Below are positions 43,504 to 52,513 of a stretch of 64,000 nt of DNA, piece after piece; the first letter of the stretch is position 1; the number at the start of each line of letters is the position of its first letter. The DNA comes from Chryseobacterium oryctis (lineage in GTDB: Bacteria > Bacteroidota > Bacteroidia > Flavobacteriales > Weeksellaceae): assembly GCF_025971925.1 (NCBI RefSeq), contig NZ_JAPDHV010000008.1:62001-126000 (forward strand). The letters are read 5' to 3'. Under the pieces are notes generated by a model, which was not told the origin of the DNA, did no database searches, and saw only the letters and a list, made by a program, of their open reading frames with translations. The translations under genes and the position numbers were made by a program.

Positions 43504-44349
43504 ATGTCTGTCTTAGAAAAATTCGGAGTTGAGATTTTTACACAGTTTAATGTATTCGAGAGGGTAGCTCTTGCAAAGCCTTTTCGTCCTGATAACCCGT
43601 CGTTTATGTTTGTGAAGTCAGGGAAAATGAAGTTGAGACAACATTTCAACGATTTAGAACTTTCTGAAAATATGTTTATGGTGACGGATCCACAAACTGT
43701 TTATGAAGTTATTTCTGTGAGTGATGATTTTCAATCGAGAATGGTTGCTTATAAAAGAGAGTTTATTTCGGCTTTATCTTTGAAGTTCAATAGGTTAATT
43801 ACTTATCGTTATTTCAGGCAACAGATGAATATAGGTGTGCCATTTCACCCTGATGAGCTGGAGGTTGTCTGGAAAAGTTTGGATTTCATCAAATATATTT
43901 TGGATTCTCAGACAGATATGATTTACAAGAAAGATATTGTAAGGCATCTTTTCTCTGTTTTTTGTTATCAAATGGCTGGGATTATTTCAAAAGAGGATAA
44001 TAATTCTATGACTCAGATGTCTAGGCAAGAAGAGATTGTTTTTAAATTTTTAAATGATGTTGCTTTACATCATCATACTGAACGTACAGTTGAGTTTTAC
44101 GCTGAACGGCAGTCGATTACAACCAGACATCTTTCGTCTGTTGTAAAGGAAATTACAGGTAAATCTGCAAGCCAGATTATAGCTTTAGTGGTTCTGAATG
44201 AGGCAAAAGTATTATTAAACTCATCAAATAAGACTATTTCAGAGATTTCTTCTACTCTTGGTTTTAGTGACCAATATTCATTTTCGCATTTTTTTAAGAA
44301 ACATGTAGACGAAAGCCCTTCACAATATAGAAATCAGTTTAAAAGTTAA
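43504..44349 (+). CDS. AraC-family transcriptional regulator
   Basis: A 281-residue regulator. The N-terminal half is a cupin-like sensor domain (FVKSGKMKLRQHFNDLELSENMFMV). The C-terminal half (about 180-281) is an AraC helix-turn-helix pair, with FYAERQSITTRHLSSVVKEITGKSASQII and SSTLGFSDQYSFSHFFKKHVDESPSQYR. It lies 89 bases upstream of the TolC/HlyD/MFS operon on the same strand and is the natural regulator of that efflux system. The inducer is not known. Confidence 0.92.
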   Translation: MSVLEKFGVEIFTQFNVFERVALAKPFRPDNPSFMFVKSGKMKLRQHFNDLELSENMFMVTDPQTVYEVISVSDDFQSRMVAYKREFISALSLKFNRLITYRYFRQQMNIGVPFHPDELEVVWKSLDFIKYILDSQTDMIYKKDIVRHLFSVFCYQMAGIISKEDNNSMTQMSRQEEIVFKFLNDVALHHHTERTVEFYAERQSITTRHLSSVVKEITGKSASQIIALVVLNEAKVLLNSSNKTISEISSTLGFSDQYSFSHFFKKHVDESPSQYRNQFKS

Positions 44350-44387
44350 AATCTTACATTTGAACATCTTTTTCCAAAAATTAAACA

Positions 44388-44418
44388 TTTGTTTGATTTT
44401 GACGATGCTGTAATTTTG
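44388..44418 (+). promoter_or_regulatory. Promoter of the efflux operon
   Basis: TTTG at 44388-44391 and TAATTTTG at 44411-44418 are 19 bases apart, a textbook fit to the flavobacterial pattern. The leader is about 15 bases. Confidence 0.7.
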
Positions 44419-44438
44419 CATCTGTAAAACAAGGTAAA

Positions 44439-45749
44439 ATGACAAATAATGTAAAAAAAGCACTATCTCTACTGATAGCAGTTTTTCCTGCGCTATTTTT
44501 CTCACAAGAAATAAAAAAGTTGACTGCAAGTGAAGTTGCAGAACTTGCGATACAAAATCACCAACAACTAAAGGTTACAGAACAAAATATTGGTATAGCA
44601 AAACAGAACACCAATGTTGCTAAACTTCAAAAATTACCAACTGTGACGGCCTCTACAAGTCAGTTTTATTTGGGGGATGCTGTAGCGATAGATAAAGATT
44701 TTTCCAATTCTACGACTATTCCAATGCCTCATTATGGAAGTTCTTATGCCGTTCAAGCAAGTCAGCTAATTTTCAAAGGAGGGTTGGTAAATAAATCTAT
44801 TGAGATGGCGGAACTTCGTGAGCAACTTTCAGAGTTAGATTTAGAAAAGAACAAACAGGATGTTAAACTTTTAGTGATTTCTAATTATCTAGATATTTAT
44901 AAAATTTTGAATCAGCAACAAGTTTTTGAAAACAATAAAAAGCTGGCTCAGGAGCGCCTGAAAAATATTCAGAAATTCTATCAACAAGGTATGCTTACCC
45001 GAAACGAAGTTATTCGTGCTGAATTAGCAATTAAAAATTTAGACCAAGGGATTCTGACTTTAGCTAATAATAGAAAAATCCTTAACTACAATCTAAATAT
45101 TGCATTAGGATTACCGCCCGACACAGAAATTATTCCGATTGAAAATATAGAAAATAAAGAAAGCGGAATTGGGCTAGATTATTACATGAGTCTTGCTCAT
45201 GAAAGCAATCCTTTGATGAAATCGGTAAAAACAAATATTGATGTTGCCGACAAAAATATAGAAATCATAAAAACCGATAAAATGCCAACTGTAGCAGGTT
45301 TTGGAGGATATACTTTACAAAGACCTGTTACGACAAGAAATCCTGTTTTGGATATGTATTCGGGAGGTTGGCAAACGGGAGTTTCTATCAGTTATAATAT
45401 TGATAACCTTTACAAAACAAAGGAAAAAGTAAAATTGGGTGAACTTCAAAAGAATCAGGCAAATGATGCGATGACTCTTACTGCTCAAAATATTGATATG
45501 ATGGTAAATGCAGCTTATGTGAAGCATCAGGAATCTATTCAACAGGCTGAAATCTTGAATGACGCTAAAAAATTAGCTGAAGAAAATTACAAAATTACCG
45601 AAGCTAAATATCTTAACCAATTGGCTGTACAAGCAGAAATGATTGATGCGCAAAATCAAAAATTACAATCAGAATTAGATTATGCAAATGCAGAAATCAA
45701 TGTATTGTACCAATATTATAACCTTCTGAAATCTACAGGAACTCTTTAA
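44439..45749 (+). CDS. TolC-family outer-membrane efflux protein
   Basis: A 436-residue exported protein with a signal peptide (ending FFSQ) and two long helical repeats of the TolC type (LTASEVAELAIQNHQQLKVTEQNIGIAKQ and MSLAHESNPLMKSVKTNIDVADKNIEIIK in the two halves). It forms the outer-membrane channel of the pump encoded by the next two genes, 25 bases downstream. Length is normal. Confidence 0.92.
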   Translation: MTNNVKKALSLLIAVFPALFFSQEIKKLTASEVAELAIQNHQQLKVTEQNIGIAKQNTNVAKLQKLPTVTASTSQFYLGDAVAIDKDFSNSTTIPMPHYGSSYAVQASQLIFKGGLVNKSIEMAELREQLSELDLEKNKQDVKLLVISNYLDIYKILNQQQVFENNKKLAQERLKNIQKFYQQGMLTRNEVIRAELAIKNLDQGILTLANNRKILNYNLNIALGLPPDTEIIPIENIENKESGIGLDYYMSLAHESNPLMKSVKTNIDVADKNIEIIKTDKMPTVAGFGGYTLQRPVTTRNPVLDMYSGGWQTGVSISYNIDNLYKTKEKVKLGELQKNQANDAMTLTAQNIDMMVNAAYVKHQESIQQAEILNDAKKLAEENYKITEAKYLNQLAVQAEMIDAQNQKLQSELDYANAEINVLYQYYNLLKSTGTL

Positions 45750-45774
45750 TTATTTTAAACTGAAAAACAAGACA

Positions 45775-46890
45775 ATGGAAAATAAAGAACAAAATACTCA
45801 AAATACACAGGCAACTCCAGCTGAATCAAGTGCAGTGATTAAGAAAAAAGAAACTAAAAAGAATAGAATAAGAGCGATTATTTCAAACATTATCGTATTT
45901 CTGGTTCTAGGTTTCGGATTATTTTGGCTGGTTCGTGAGTATTTTCACATCGGGAACAAAACATATACAGAAGCAGCTCAGGTTGAGGAATTTATTAATC
46001 CAATTAATACGAGGGTTTCAGCTTACATCAAGGAAATTAAATTTATTGAACACCAAAATGTAAAAAAAGGGGATACTCTGGTGATTCTTGATAACAGTGA
46101 AATTTTAACACAATTAGGACAGGCTGAAGCTGCTTATCAAAATGCTTTGGCTCAAAGAGCAGCGACGAGTTCATCTGTAAATACGGTTTCTAATAATGTA
46201 AACGTTATGGAATCTAATATTGCAGGAGCAAAAGCAAGATTATGGAATGCTGAGCAAAATTTGAACAGATACAAAAATCTTTTGGCTTCCGAAGCGGTAA
46301 CAAGACAACAATATGACCAGGTGAAAACCGAATATGATGCTCAAAAAGCAGCTTATGAAACATTGGTAAATCAAAAACAATCTGCCAATCTTTCTACCAC
46401 AGAAGTTAAAAGTAAGTTCGGAATTATTGATGCGGAAATCAAAAGAACGAAGTCTGCTCTGGAAATGGCAAAAATTAATCTTTCTTATACAGTGATTACA
46501 GCTCCTTATGACGGAGTAATGGGAAGAAGAACGATTTCTGAAGGTCAGTTGATTCAACCGGGGCAACAGGTTGCTACAATTGTTTTAAACGAGCAAAAAT
46601 GGGTAACTGCTAATTTTCTTGAAAGTCAGATGCCGAATATAAAAATAGGTCAAAAAATGACGTTGTCTGTTGATGCATTAGGTGGAGAAAAATTTGAAGG
46701 GGTAGTTACAGCAATTTCAGCAGCAACAGGTTCAAGATATTCTAATGTTCCGACGGATAACTCCACAGGTAATTTTATTAAAGTACAGCAAAGAATTCCT
46801 GTGAGAATAGAGTTTACAGATGCTAACAAAAAAGAAGACGTTGCTAAACTCCGTGCAGGAATGAATGTAAATGTAAACATCAATAAGTAA
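45775..46890 (+). CDS. HlyD/EmrA-family membrane fusion protein
   Basis: A 371-residue periplasmic adaptor with one N-terminal transmembrane helix (about residues 36-56), a biotinyl-lipoyl half (ISAYIKEIKFIEHQNVKKGDTLVILDNSE region), a coiled-coil hairpin (about 100-210), the second half (TVITAPYDGVMGRRTISEGQLIQPGQ) and a beta-barrel. It links the TolC channel to the MFS pump. Runs of polar residues before the helix suggest a cytosolic tail of about 35 residues. Confidence 0.93.
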   Translation: MENKEQNTQNTQATPAESSAVIKKKETKKNRIRAIISNIIVFLVLGFGLFWLVREYFHIGNKTYTEAAQVEEFINPINTRVSAYIKEIKFIEHQNVKKGDTLVILDNSEILTQLGQAEAAYQNALAQRAATSSSVNTVSNNVNVMESNIAGAKARLWNAEQNLNRYKNLLASEAVTRQQYDQVKTEYDAQKAAYETLVNQKQSANLSTTEVKSKFGIIDAEIKRTKSALEMAKINLSYTVITAPYDGVMGRRTISEGQLIQPGQQVATIVLNEQKWVTANFLESQMPNIKIGQKMTLSVDALGGEKFEGVVTAISAATGSRYSNVPTDNSTGNFIKVQQRIPVRIEFTDANKKEDVAKLRAGMNVNVNINK

Positions 46891-46897
46891 TTAAAAT

Positions 46898-48490
46898 ATG
46901 TATAATAAAGGCTTATATCATGATTGGGTTCCAAAACCTGTACAGCTATTATTTATCATATTGCTGCTTATTGTAGTGATGCCTCTTGGAGGGGTTTATA
47001 CAGGAAATATAAGCTATCTGGTAAGTGGAACCGGAGCGATGTCTGAATATTTCATGTGGGCAAATTATGCTACTACAATTGGGATGGGAGCGAGTATGCC
47101 AATTGTTCTCAGAACGAAAATGAGATTTAAGGTTCGTGATAAAATGGTTTTCCTCTTAGTAGCTTTAGGATTGTTGAGTTTTATTAATTCTACCACTTTA
47201 GAACCAATGATTTTCGTTTTTTCGTCATTGCTTATTGGTTTTTTTAAGATGATGACCACTATAGAATTGTTTTTACCATTAATGATGATGATTGGGAACA
47301 GAGGAATGTTTTATGGCGCTTTCTATACTTTTGTTTTGGTTATAAGTCAGATTTCGGGATATTATGCGGTTGAGATTTCAATCAAATACAATTGGCAGCA
47401 TTTCTATATTATTATGGCAATAGGATGCTTTGCTCTTGCTCTTTTGCATTGGGTTGTTATGCATGATAAATATTTTGCCCTGAAAGTTCCGTTGCATTAT
47501 ATCGATTGGCTGAGTATTTTGCTTTTTGCGGCAACATTTATGTTTTCTGCCTATGTTTTTTCATTCGGAAAACAGCAGGATTGGTGGAATTCAAAGAATA
47601 TCATCAATGCAAGTATTGCAGCTTTTATAAGTTTTGCATGTCTTACAATTCGTCAGTTGACTCTTAAAAGACCGTATTTGTCATTTAAAATTTTTACTAA
47701 AAATAATGTACAGCATGGTTTGTTTATGTTGTTTTGGATAGGAATGTTTTTGGGAACTGCTTCTATACAAAATACTTTTGCAATCGGTGTTTTAGGATAC
47801 GACCAACTCACGAACGCAAAATTAAGTTTATTAATGATTCCGGGATTGCTTCTTGCTGGGATTGTGGCTTTATTTTGGTTCAAAAAAGAATTTCCGTTGA
47901 AAATGTACATTTTTTCAGGGTTTTCGGCAATGATGGGGTATGCTATCATCATGTATTTTTCGATGGTTTTGGAATTTAACTTTGAAGGCTGGTATTTACC
48001 GATGTTTTTGAAAGGTTATGGTATGTGTTCGCTTTTCATTGCGGTTTGGTTTTATACACTGGATAAACTTGAAATAAATGATATGCTTGCAGCAATCGGA
48101 TTGGTTTTGGTTTGGAGAACTTTTTTGGCTGTCGGGTTTTTCTCTGCTTTTTACTCTTGGTTTCAGTATCGTTTTCAGGTGGTTGCGATAGGAGATTTGG
48201 CGGTTTATATGGACGGAATGACAATTACTCCGCAAACGGTAGCTTCAAATCTGAAAGCCATTCAGTTAAATGCCATTTTGGTAGCCAATAAGAAAATATT
48301 CGGATATATTATTTTAGTTGGTTTTGGAGTTTTGATTTATGTTTTCACTCACCACTTCGGAAAAGAACGTTTCCAATATTTAAGATTTATCAGAGTATTG
48401 GGCGGAAAATCAGTAATTGCCAGAAGAAGACTTCAGGAACGCAAAAAATTAATGGAAGAAATAAAGGACGCCGCAGGTCCTGCGATGTAA
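46898..48490 (+). CDS. MFS-family drug/proton antiporter of an EmrAB-TolC-like pump
   Basis: A 530-residue inner-membrane transporter with about 14 hydrophobic segments, like the DHA2/EmrB group. The start MYNKGLYHDWVPKPVQLLFI and the internal GTASIQNTFAIGVLGYDQLT and YLPMFLKGYGMC fit Bacteroidota MFS pumps. It starts eight bases after the adaptor gene. Together with the adaptor and channel it likely exports toxic compounds; substrate unknown. Confidence 0.88.
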   Translation: MYNKGLYHDWVPKPVQLLFIILLLIVVMPLGGVYTGNISYLVSGTGAMSEYFMWANYATTIGMGASMPIVLRTKMRFKVRDKMVFLLVALGLLSFINSTTLEPMIFVFSSLLIGFFKMMTTIELFLPLMMMIGNRGMFYGAFYTFVLVISQISGYYAVEISIKYNWQHFYIIMAIGCFALALLHWVVMHDKYFALKVPLHYIDWLSILLFAATFMFSAYVFSFGKQQDWWNSKNIINASIAAFISFACLTIRQLTLKRPYLSFKIFTKNNVQHGLFMLFWIGMFLGTASIQNTFAIGVLGYDQLTNAKLSLLMIPGLLLAGIVALFWFKKEFPLKMYIFSGFSAMMGYAIIMYFSMVLEFNFEGWYLPMFLKGYGMCSLFIAVWFYTLDKLEINDMLAAIGLVLVWRTFLAVGFFSAFYSWFQYRFQVVAIGDLAVYMDGMTITPQTVASNLKAIQLNAILVANKKIFGYIILVGFGVLIYVFTHHFGKERFQYLRFIRVLGGKSVIARRRLQERKKLMEEIKDAAGPAM

Positions 48491-48511
48491 AAAAATACCT
48501 TGTTTTTCACG

Positions 48512-48555
48512 AGTAAAGTCAGTTCTTGTTCCTGAGAATTGGCTTTACTTTTTTA
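48512..48555 (+). terminator. Terminator of the efflux operon
   Basis: AGTAAAGTC and GGCTTTACT form a stem with one G-T pair, followed by six T residues. It overlaps the left edge of a dispersed repeat. Confidence 0.65.
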
Positions 48556-48556
48556 T

Positions 48557-48645
48557 TAGGAGCTTTTTCCCGCTATCCACTTTTACTCCTCGCTCCAACG
48601 CTGTATCCTGCCTTTGCTATGGGGTAACCGTTTCTATCGGGGCTA
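48557..48645. repeat. Dispersed intergenic repeat, copy 2
   Basis: It shares TAGGAGCTTTTTCCCGCT at the left and ATCGGGGCTA at the right with the copy at 1934-2003, but the middle differs, with CTCCAACGCTGTATCCTGCC and GGGGTAACCG in place of the T/A-rich hairpin. It lies between the efflux operon and a methyltransferase gene and contains no open frame. Confidence 0.75.
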
Positions 48646-48726
48646 ATAAAATTTTGTAGCGAAAATTTTATTCCATAAAGGGTAATTTCAATGAAAACCC
48701 CCCGGAAATATCAGTTCAAAAACCAT

Positions 48727-48734
48727 TATCTTTG
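48727..48734 (+). promoter_or_regulatory. -7 element of the methyltransferase gene
   Basis: TATCTTTG matches TAnnTTTG and lies 17 bases upstream of the ATG at 48752. Confidence 0.5.
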
Positions 48735-48751
48735 TAATCATAATTACAGCT

Positions 48752-49456
48752 ATGAAAGACTTAATGGGTAAGGCAATTTGGGACTATTACCACAATGAAA
48801 ATCCTGAAGATTTGCAGACTGAAACTTCAATTTCGGAATTGGATGAACTTCCGGTACATTATCTTTTCAGAGATTTTGAAGAAATGAATACAATAGAAAG
48901 AAAGGCTTTAGAGTTATCTAAAGGAAAAGTTCTTGATGTTGGAGCAGGAGCGGGTTCCCATTCTTTATATCTTCAAAATGAAAAAGAATTGGATGTTACA
49001 GCATTAGATATTTCTCCAAAATCTATTGAAGTCTGTAAACTCCGAGGAATTGAAAAGGCTGTTTCTGAAAATGTGCTTCATTTTTCGGAAGAAACTTTTG
49101 ATACTATTCTGTTATTAATGAACGGAACCGGAATTTTTCAAAGTCTTTTGATAATCGATATTTATCTTAAAAAACTTCATTCTTTACTCAACTCGGGAGG
49201 TCAGGTTTTGATTGATGGTACGGATATTTTATATATGTTTGACCAGGATGAAGATGGAGGATTTTATATTCCTGCAGAAGGGTATTATGGTGAATTAGAT
49301 TATATAGTTCATTACAAAGGTGAATCTGAAGACCCGATAAAATGGCTTTATCTTGATTTTAATACGTTGAAAAATGCTGCTGAAAATAATGGGTTTAAAA
49401 TTGAAATGATTTTGCAGGAAGATGATTCTTATTTAGCAAAACTTACCAAGAAATAA
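48752..49456 (+). CDS. Class I SAM-dependent methyltransferase
   Basis: A 234-residue methyltransferase. The SAM-binding motif VLDVGAGAGSHSLYLQ lies at about residues 62-77, followed by VTALDISPKSIEVCKLRGI and ETFDTILLLMNGTGIF, then LLNSGGQVLIDGTDI. Substrate not identifiable. The 3' end overlaps the convergent gene at 49429 by 28 bases. Confidence 0.85.
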   Translation: MKDLMGKAIWDYYHNENPEDLQTETSISELDELPVHYLFRDFEEMNTIERKALELSKGKVLDVGAGAGSHSLYLQNEKELDVTALDISPKSIEVCKLRGIEKAVSENVLHFSEETFDTILLLMNGTGIFQSLLIIDIYLKKLHSLLNSGGQVLIDGTDILYMFDQDEDGGFYIPAEGYYGELDYIVHYKGESEDPIKWLYLDFNTLKNAAENNGFKIEMILQEDDSYLAKLTKK

Positions 49457-50094
49457 GATGAAAACCAGTTTTGATAATTAATAATGATTAAATAAAGTAT
49501 TATTAAAGATATTATAATTGGAAGAATAGGAGACTTGGCTTTATAAGGAAGTTTTTTGGGTGTGAAAGTTACCCAAAATACAAGTAAAATTAATGAGCCA
49601 ATACTAGAAACGAAAAATTCTGGACTGTATTTATAAGTAAAAAAGTTTTTGTTGGTGTTTTCATATATAAAAGGAACCAAGAAATTTTGAATTGGTAAGA
49701 AAATAAAGCCAAAAATTAAGGTTAAAGCAGCAGGGATATTTTTCTTTAACTTAATAAAATTGAGTGCTAATAAAATTGATCCTGGAATACTACCTAAAAA
49801 TAAAGAGATAATTAAGATCAATTCTCTGGAATAAAGTCTTATGGCATTTGGGTCTTCTGTAATATGATCTTTCCAGAGTTCTCGCTCTTCATTGAGTTTG
49901 TCTTCTTCAACCTGTTTCTTATGCTGAATGATTTGCTGAATTTTAGCTTTTTCTTTTTCTGTAAAAAGGCGTCCTCTTTCTTCTAGGATAATCATGGCAA
50001 TTTCTATCGCTTCGGGTACAAAACGATTCCCGTCTTTTACATATTTTTCTAATTCAGCATCGGAAAGTTTAATTAATGCACTTTTTTTGACCAT
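49429..50094 (-). CDS. Membrane protein of unknown function
   Basis: A 221-residue protein. The N-terminal 75 residues are soluble and helical (LSDAELEKYVKDGNRFVPEAIEIAMIILEERG), which resembles the short helical start of many Chryseobacterium membrane proteins. Four or five transmembrane helices follow (LILIISLFLGSIPGSILLAL onwards). Its 3' end overlaps the convergent methyltransferase gene. It starts 11 bases after the metG terminator. Function unknown. Confidence 0.75.
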   Translation of the reverse strand: MVKKSALIKLSDAELEKYVKDGNRFVPEAIEIAMIILEERGRLFTEKEKAKIQQIIQHKKQVEEDKLNEERELWKDHITEDPNAIRLYSRELILIISLFLGSIPGSILLALNFIKLKKNIPAALTLIFGFIFLPIQNFLVPFIYENTNKNFFTYKYSPEFFVSSIGSLILLVFWVTFTPKKLPYKAKSPILPIIISLIILYLIIINYQNWFSSYFLVSFAK

Positions 50095-50104
50095 GATTAA
50101 AAGA

Positions 50105-50129
50105 AAATGGGCATATTATATGCCCATTT
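50105..50129 (-). terminator. Terminator of metG
   Basis: AAATGGGCATA and TATGCCCATTT form a near-perfect stem; on the minus strand a T-rich run follows. Confidence 0.8.
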
Positions 50130-50149
50130 ATTATAGATCTGATTAAGAT

Positions 50150-52183
50150 TTATCCTATTTCAATACCATTTTCTACTTTATCATCAGGAGTAACGAAAGA
50201 TAGTTTTCCGTCTGATTTTGTTGTTAACAATAACATTCCCTGAGATTCAATTCCTCTGATTTTTCTTGGTGCAAGATTTAATAAAATCATTACTTGCTTA
50301 CCTACGACTTCTTCAGGAGTGAAGCTTTCTGCAATCCCTGAAACTACAGTTCTTACATCTACACCAGTATCAACGGTAAGCTTTAGCAATTTATCAGCTT
50401 TTTCTACTTTTTCAGCTTCTAAAATTGTTGCTGTTCTCAAGTCGATTTTCGTAAAATCATCAAAAGTGATTTCGTTTTTCATAGGGTTGGCGTTAGGGTT
50501 TGTTTTTTTGTTATTTTGCTTTGTATTCTCCAGTTTCTGAATCTGAGCTTCAATTACATCATCTTCAATTTTTGAGAATAAAAGAGATGCTTCATTGATT
50601 TTGTGACCTGTTTCAATTAAAACATTTTTAGTTTCAATATCATTCCAGTTTGATTTTTCAACATTGAACATGTTTAGTAATTTCTCAGAGCTGAAAGGCA
50701 TAAATGGCTCAGAAAGTTGTGCTAATGCCACAGCAATTTGAGCTCCCACAAATAATGAATGTGCTGCTTTTTCAGGATTATCTTTAATTGTTTTCCAAGG
50801 CTCTTCTGTCTGAAGATATTGATTTCCGAAACGAGCTAAATTCATTAATGCTGTTAAAGAATTTCTAAACTCATAATTTTCTAAGAATCCTGAAATTTCT
50901 TTAGCTGCTTTGTTGATTTCTGCTAATTCAGGAGTATTAGAATCTCCTTGAGGAACAATTCCATCATAATATTTATGAATAAGAACGGCAACTCTGTTGA
51001 TGAAGTTTCCGAAAATTCCTACCAGTTCAGAATTATTCTTCGTCTGGAAATCCTTCCACGTAAAATTATTATCCTTGGTTTCCGGAGCAGATGAAAGCAG
51101 AGCGTATCTCAAAACATCTTGCTGTCCAGGGAAATCTTCTACATATTCATGCGCCCAAACCGCCCAGTTTCTAGAAGTAGAAATTTTATCGTTTTCAAGG
51201 TTCAAAAATTCGAAAGCAGGAACATTTTTCGGCATGATGTAATCTCCGTGAGCTTTCATCATTGAAGGGAAAATAATACAGTGGAATACAATATTATCTT
51301 TTCCGATAAAGTGAACCAAATCACTTTCTTCACTTTGCCAATAATCTTTCCAATTTTTTCCGTTCTTTTCTGCCCATTCTTTGGTGAAAGAAATATATCC
51401 GATTGGTGCATCAAACCATACATAAAGTACTTTTCCTTCTGCATTCGGAAGCGGAACAGGAACTCCCCAGTTCAAATCTCTGGTCATGGCACGAGGTTTT
51501 AAACCATCGTTTAACCAAGATTTTACTTGTCCGTAAACGTTGGGTTTCCAATCGTCTTTATGACCTTCAATAATCCATTCGTTTAGGAAATTTTCATATT
51601 CATTTAAAGGAAGATACCAGTTTTTTGTTTCTTTCAGAATTGGTACATTCCCACTTAACATTGATTTTGGATTGATAAGCTCTGATGGAGAAAGGGTGGA
51701 GCCACATTTTTCGCACTGGTCTCCATAAGCATTGTCATTTCCACAGTTAGGACATGTTCCAACAATGTATCTGTCAGCTAAAAATTCTCCAGCTTGTTCG
51801 TCAAAATATTGTTCGGATAGTTCTTCAGTAAATTTTCCTTTTTCATAAAGAACTTTAAAGAAGTCCTGACTTGTCTCGTAATGTTTTTTTGAGGTAGTTC
51901 TTGAATATTCATCAAAAGAAATTCCTAAGTCTGAGAAAGATTTTTTGATGATTTCATGGTATTTATCTACAATATCCTGAGGTGTGACACCTTCTTTTTT
52001 CGCTCTGATTGTAATAGGAATCCCATGTTCGTCTGAACCACAAATAAAAGCTACATCTTTTCCTAATCTTCTTTGAAATCTTGCGTAAACATCTGCAGGG
52101 ATATAAACTCCTGCTAAATGTCCTATATGAACCGGTCCGTTTGCATAAGGCAAAGCAGCCGTAATCATCTTTCTGTTTGACAT
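50150..52183 (-). CDS. metG: Methionyl-tRNA synthetase
   Basis: A 677-residue enzyme that charges tRNA-Met. The class I HIGH motif is in [14 protein letters not shown]; the KMSKS-type loop reads KISTS; the Zn-binding knuckle [18 protein letters not shown] is present. After the anticodon-binding helices and a Lys/Asn-rich linker (about residues 550-575), a C-terminal tRNA-binding domain follows ([27 protein letters not shown], in pieces). Length is normal for the dimeric type with this domain. Monocistronic. Confidence 0.96.
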   Translation of the reverse strand: MSNRKMITAALPYANGPVHIGHLAGVYIPADVYARFQRRLGKDVAFICGSDEHGIPITIRAKKEGVTPQDIVDKYHEIIKKSFSDLGISFDEYSRTTSKKHYETSQDFFKVLYEKGKFTEELSEQYFDEQAGEFLADRYIVGTCPNCGNDNAYGDQCEKCGSTLSPSELINPKSMLSGNVPILKETKNWYLPLNEYENFLNEWIIEGHKDDWKPNVYGQVKSWLNDGLKPRAMTRDLNWGVPVPLPNAEGKVLYVWFDAPIGYISFTKEWAEKNGKNWKDYWQSEESDLVHFIGKDNIVFHCIIFPSMMKAHGDYIMPKNVPAFEFLNLENDKISTSRNWAVWAHEYVEDFPGQQDVLRYALLSSAPETKDNNFTWKDFQTKNNSELVGIFGNFINRVAVLIHKYYDGIVPQGDSNTPELAEINKAAKEISGFLENYEFRNSLTALMNLARFGNQYLQTEEPWKTIKDNPEKAAHSLFVGAQIAVALAQLSEPFMPFSSEKLLNMFNVEKSNWNDIETKNVLIETGHKINEASLLFSKIEDDVIEAQIQKLENTKQNNKKTNPNANPMKNEITFDDFTKIDLRTATILEAEKVEKADKLLKLTVDTGVDVRTVVSGIAESFTPEEVVGKQVMILLNLAPRKIRGIESQGMLLLTTKSDGKLSFVTPDDKVENGIEIG

Positions 52184-52513
52184 TTATAGTTGAATTTTGT
52201 TGTGCAAAGATAAGGATAATCCAGAAAGTATTGATACAGTTTTTTTATGCTTTTTAACCTTGTTTGAAGTGTGATATTAAATTTAGTTAAACGTATGTTT
52301 AACTTTTTATTAACTTTTAAATATCTTCTGTATTTAGGAATTTAATTTAACTGGTTGTAAAGCAGTGTTTTAATTGTTGGTTAGCAATTAATTTAAGAAA
52401 AATTATGTAAAAATAGATTAAAATTATGATAACTCTATTTTTTTTATAAATTGCAAGTCTGGTTTTTCACCAGATTATGGATAAAAGAAACTATATAAAA
52501 TAAAAACAAGATT
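52184..52513. other. Upstream region of the SusC/SusD locus
   Basis: About 330 AT-rich bases with three inverted repeats. AGTTAAAC and GTTTAACT form a pair at 52285-52304, TTAATTG and CAATTAA at 52370-52391, and TCTGGT and ACCAGA at 52458-52475, the last only about 40 bases before the susC start. No good TAnnTTTG element with correct spacing stands out to me. These palindromes may bind a regulator or form leader hairpins; no regulator gene is local. Confidence 0.5.

Noticed and set aside
46240..46566. A 108-codon open frame antisense to the HlyD-like gene
   Set aside because: Shadow of the coiled-coil coding sequence; Arg/Ser/Cys-rich and unlike real neighbours.
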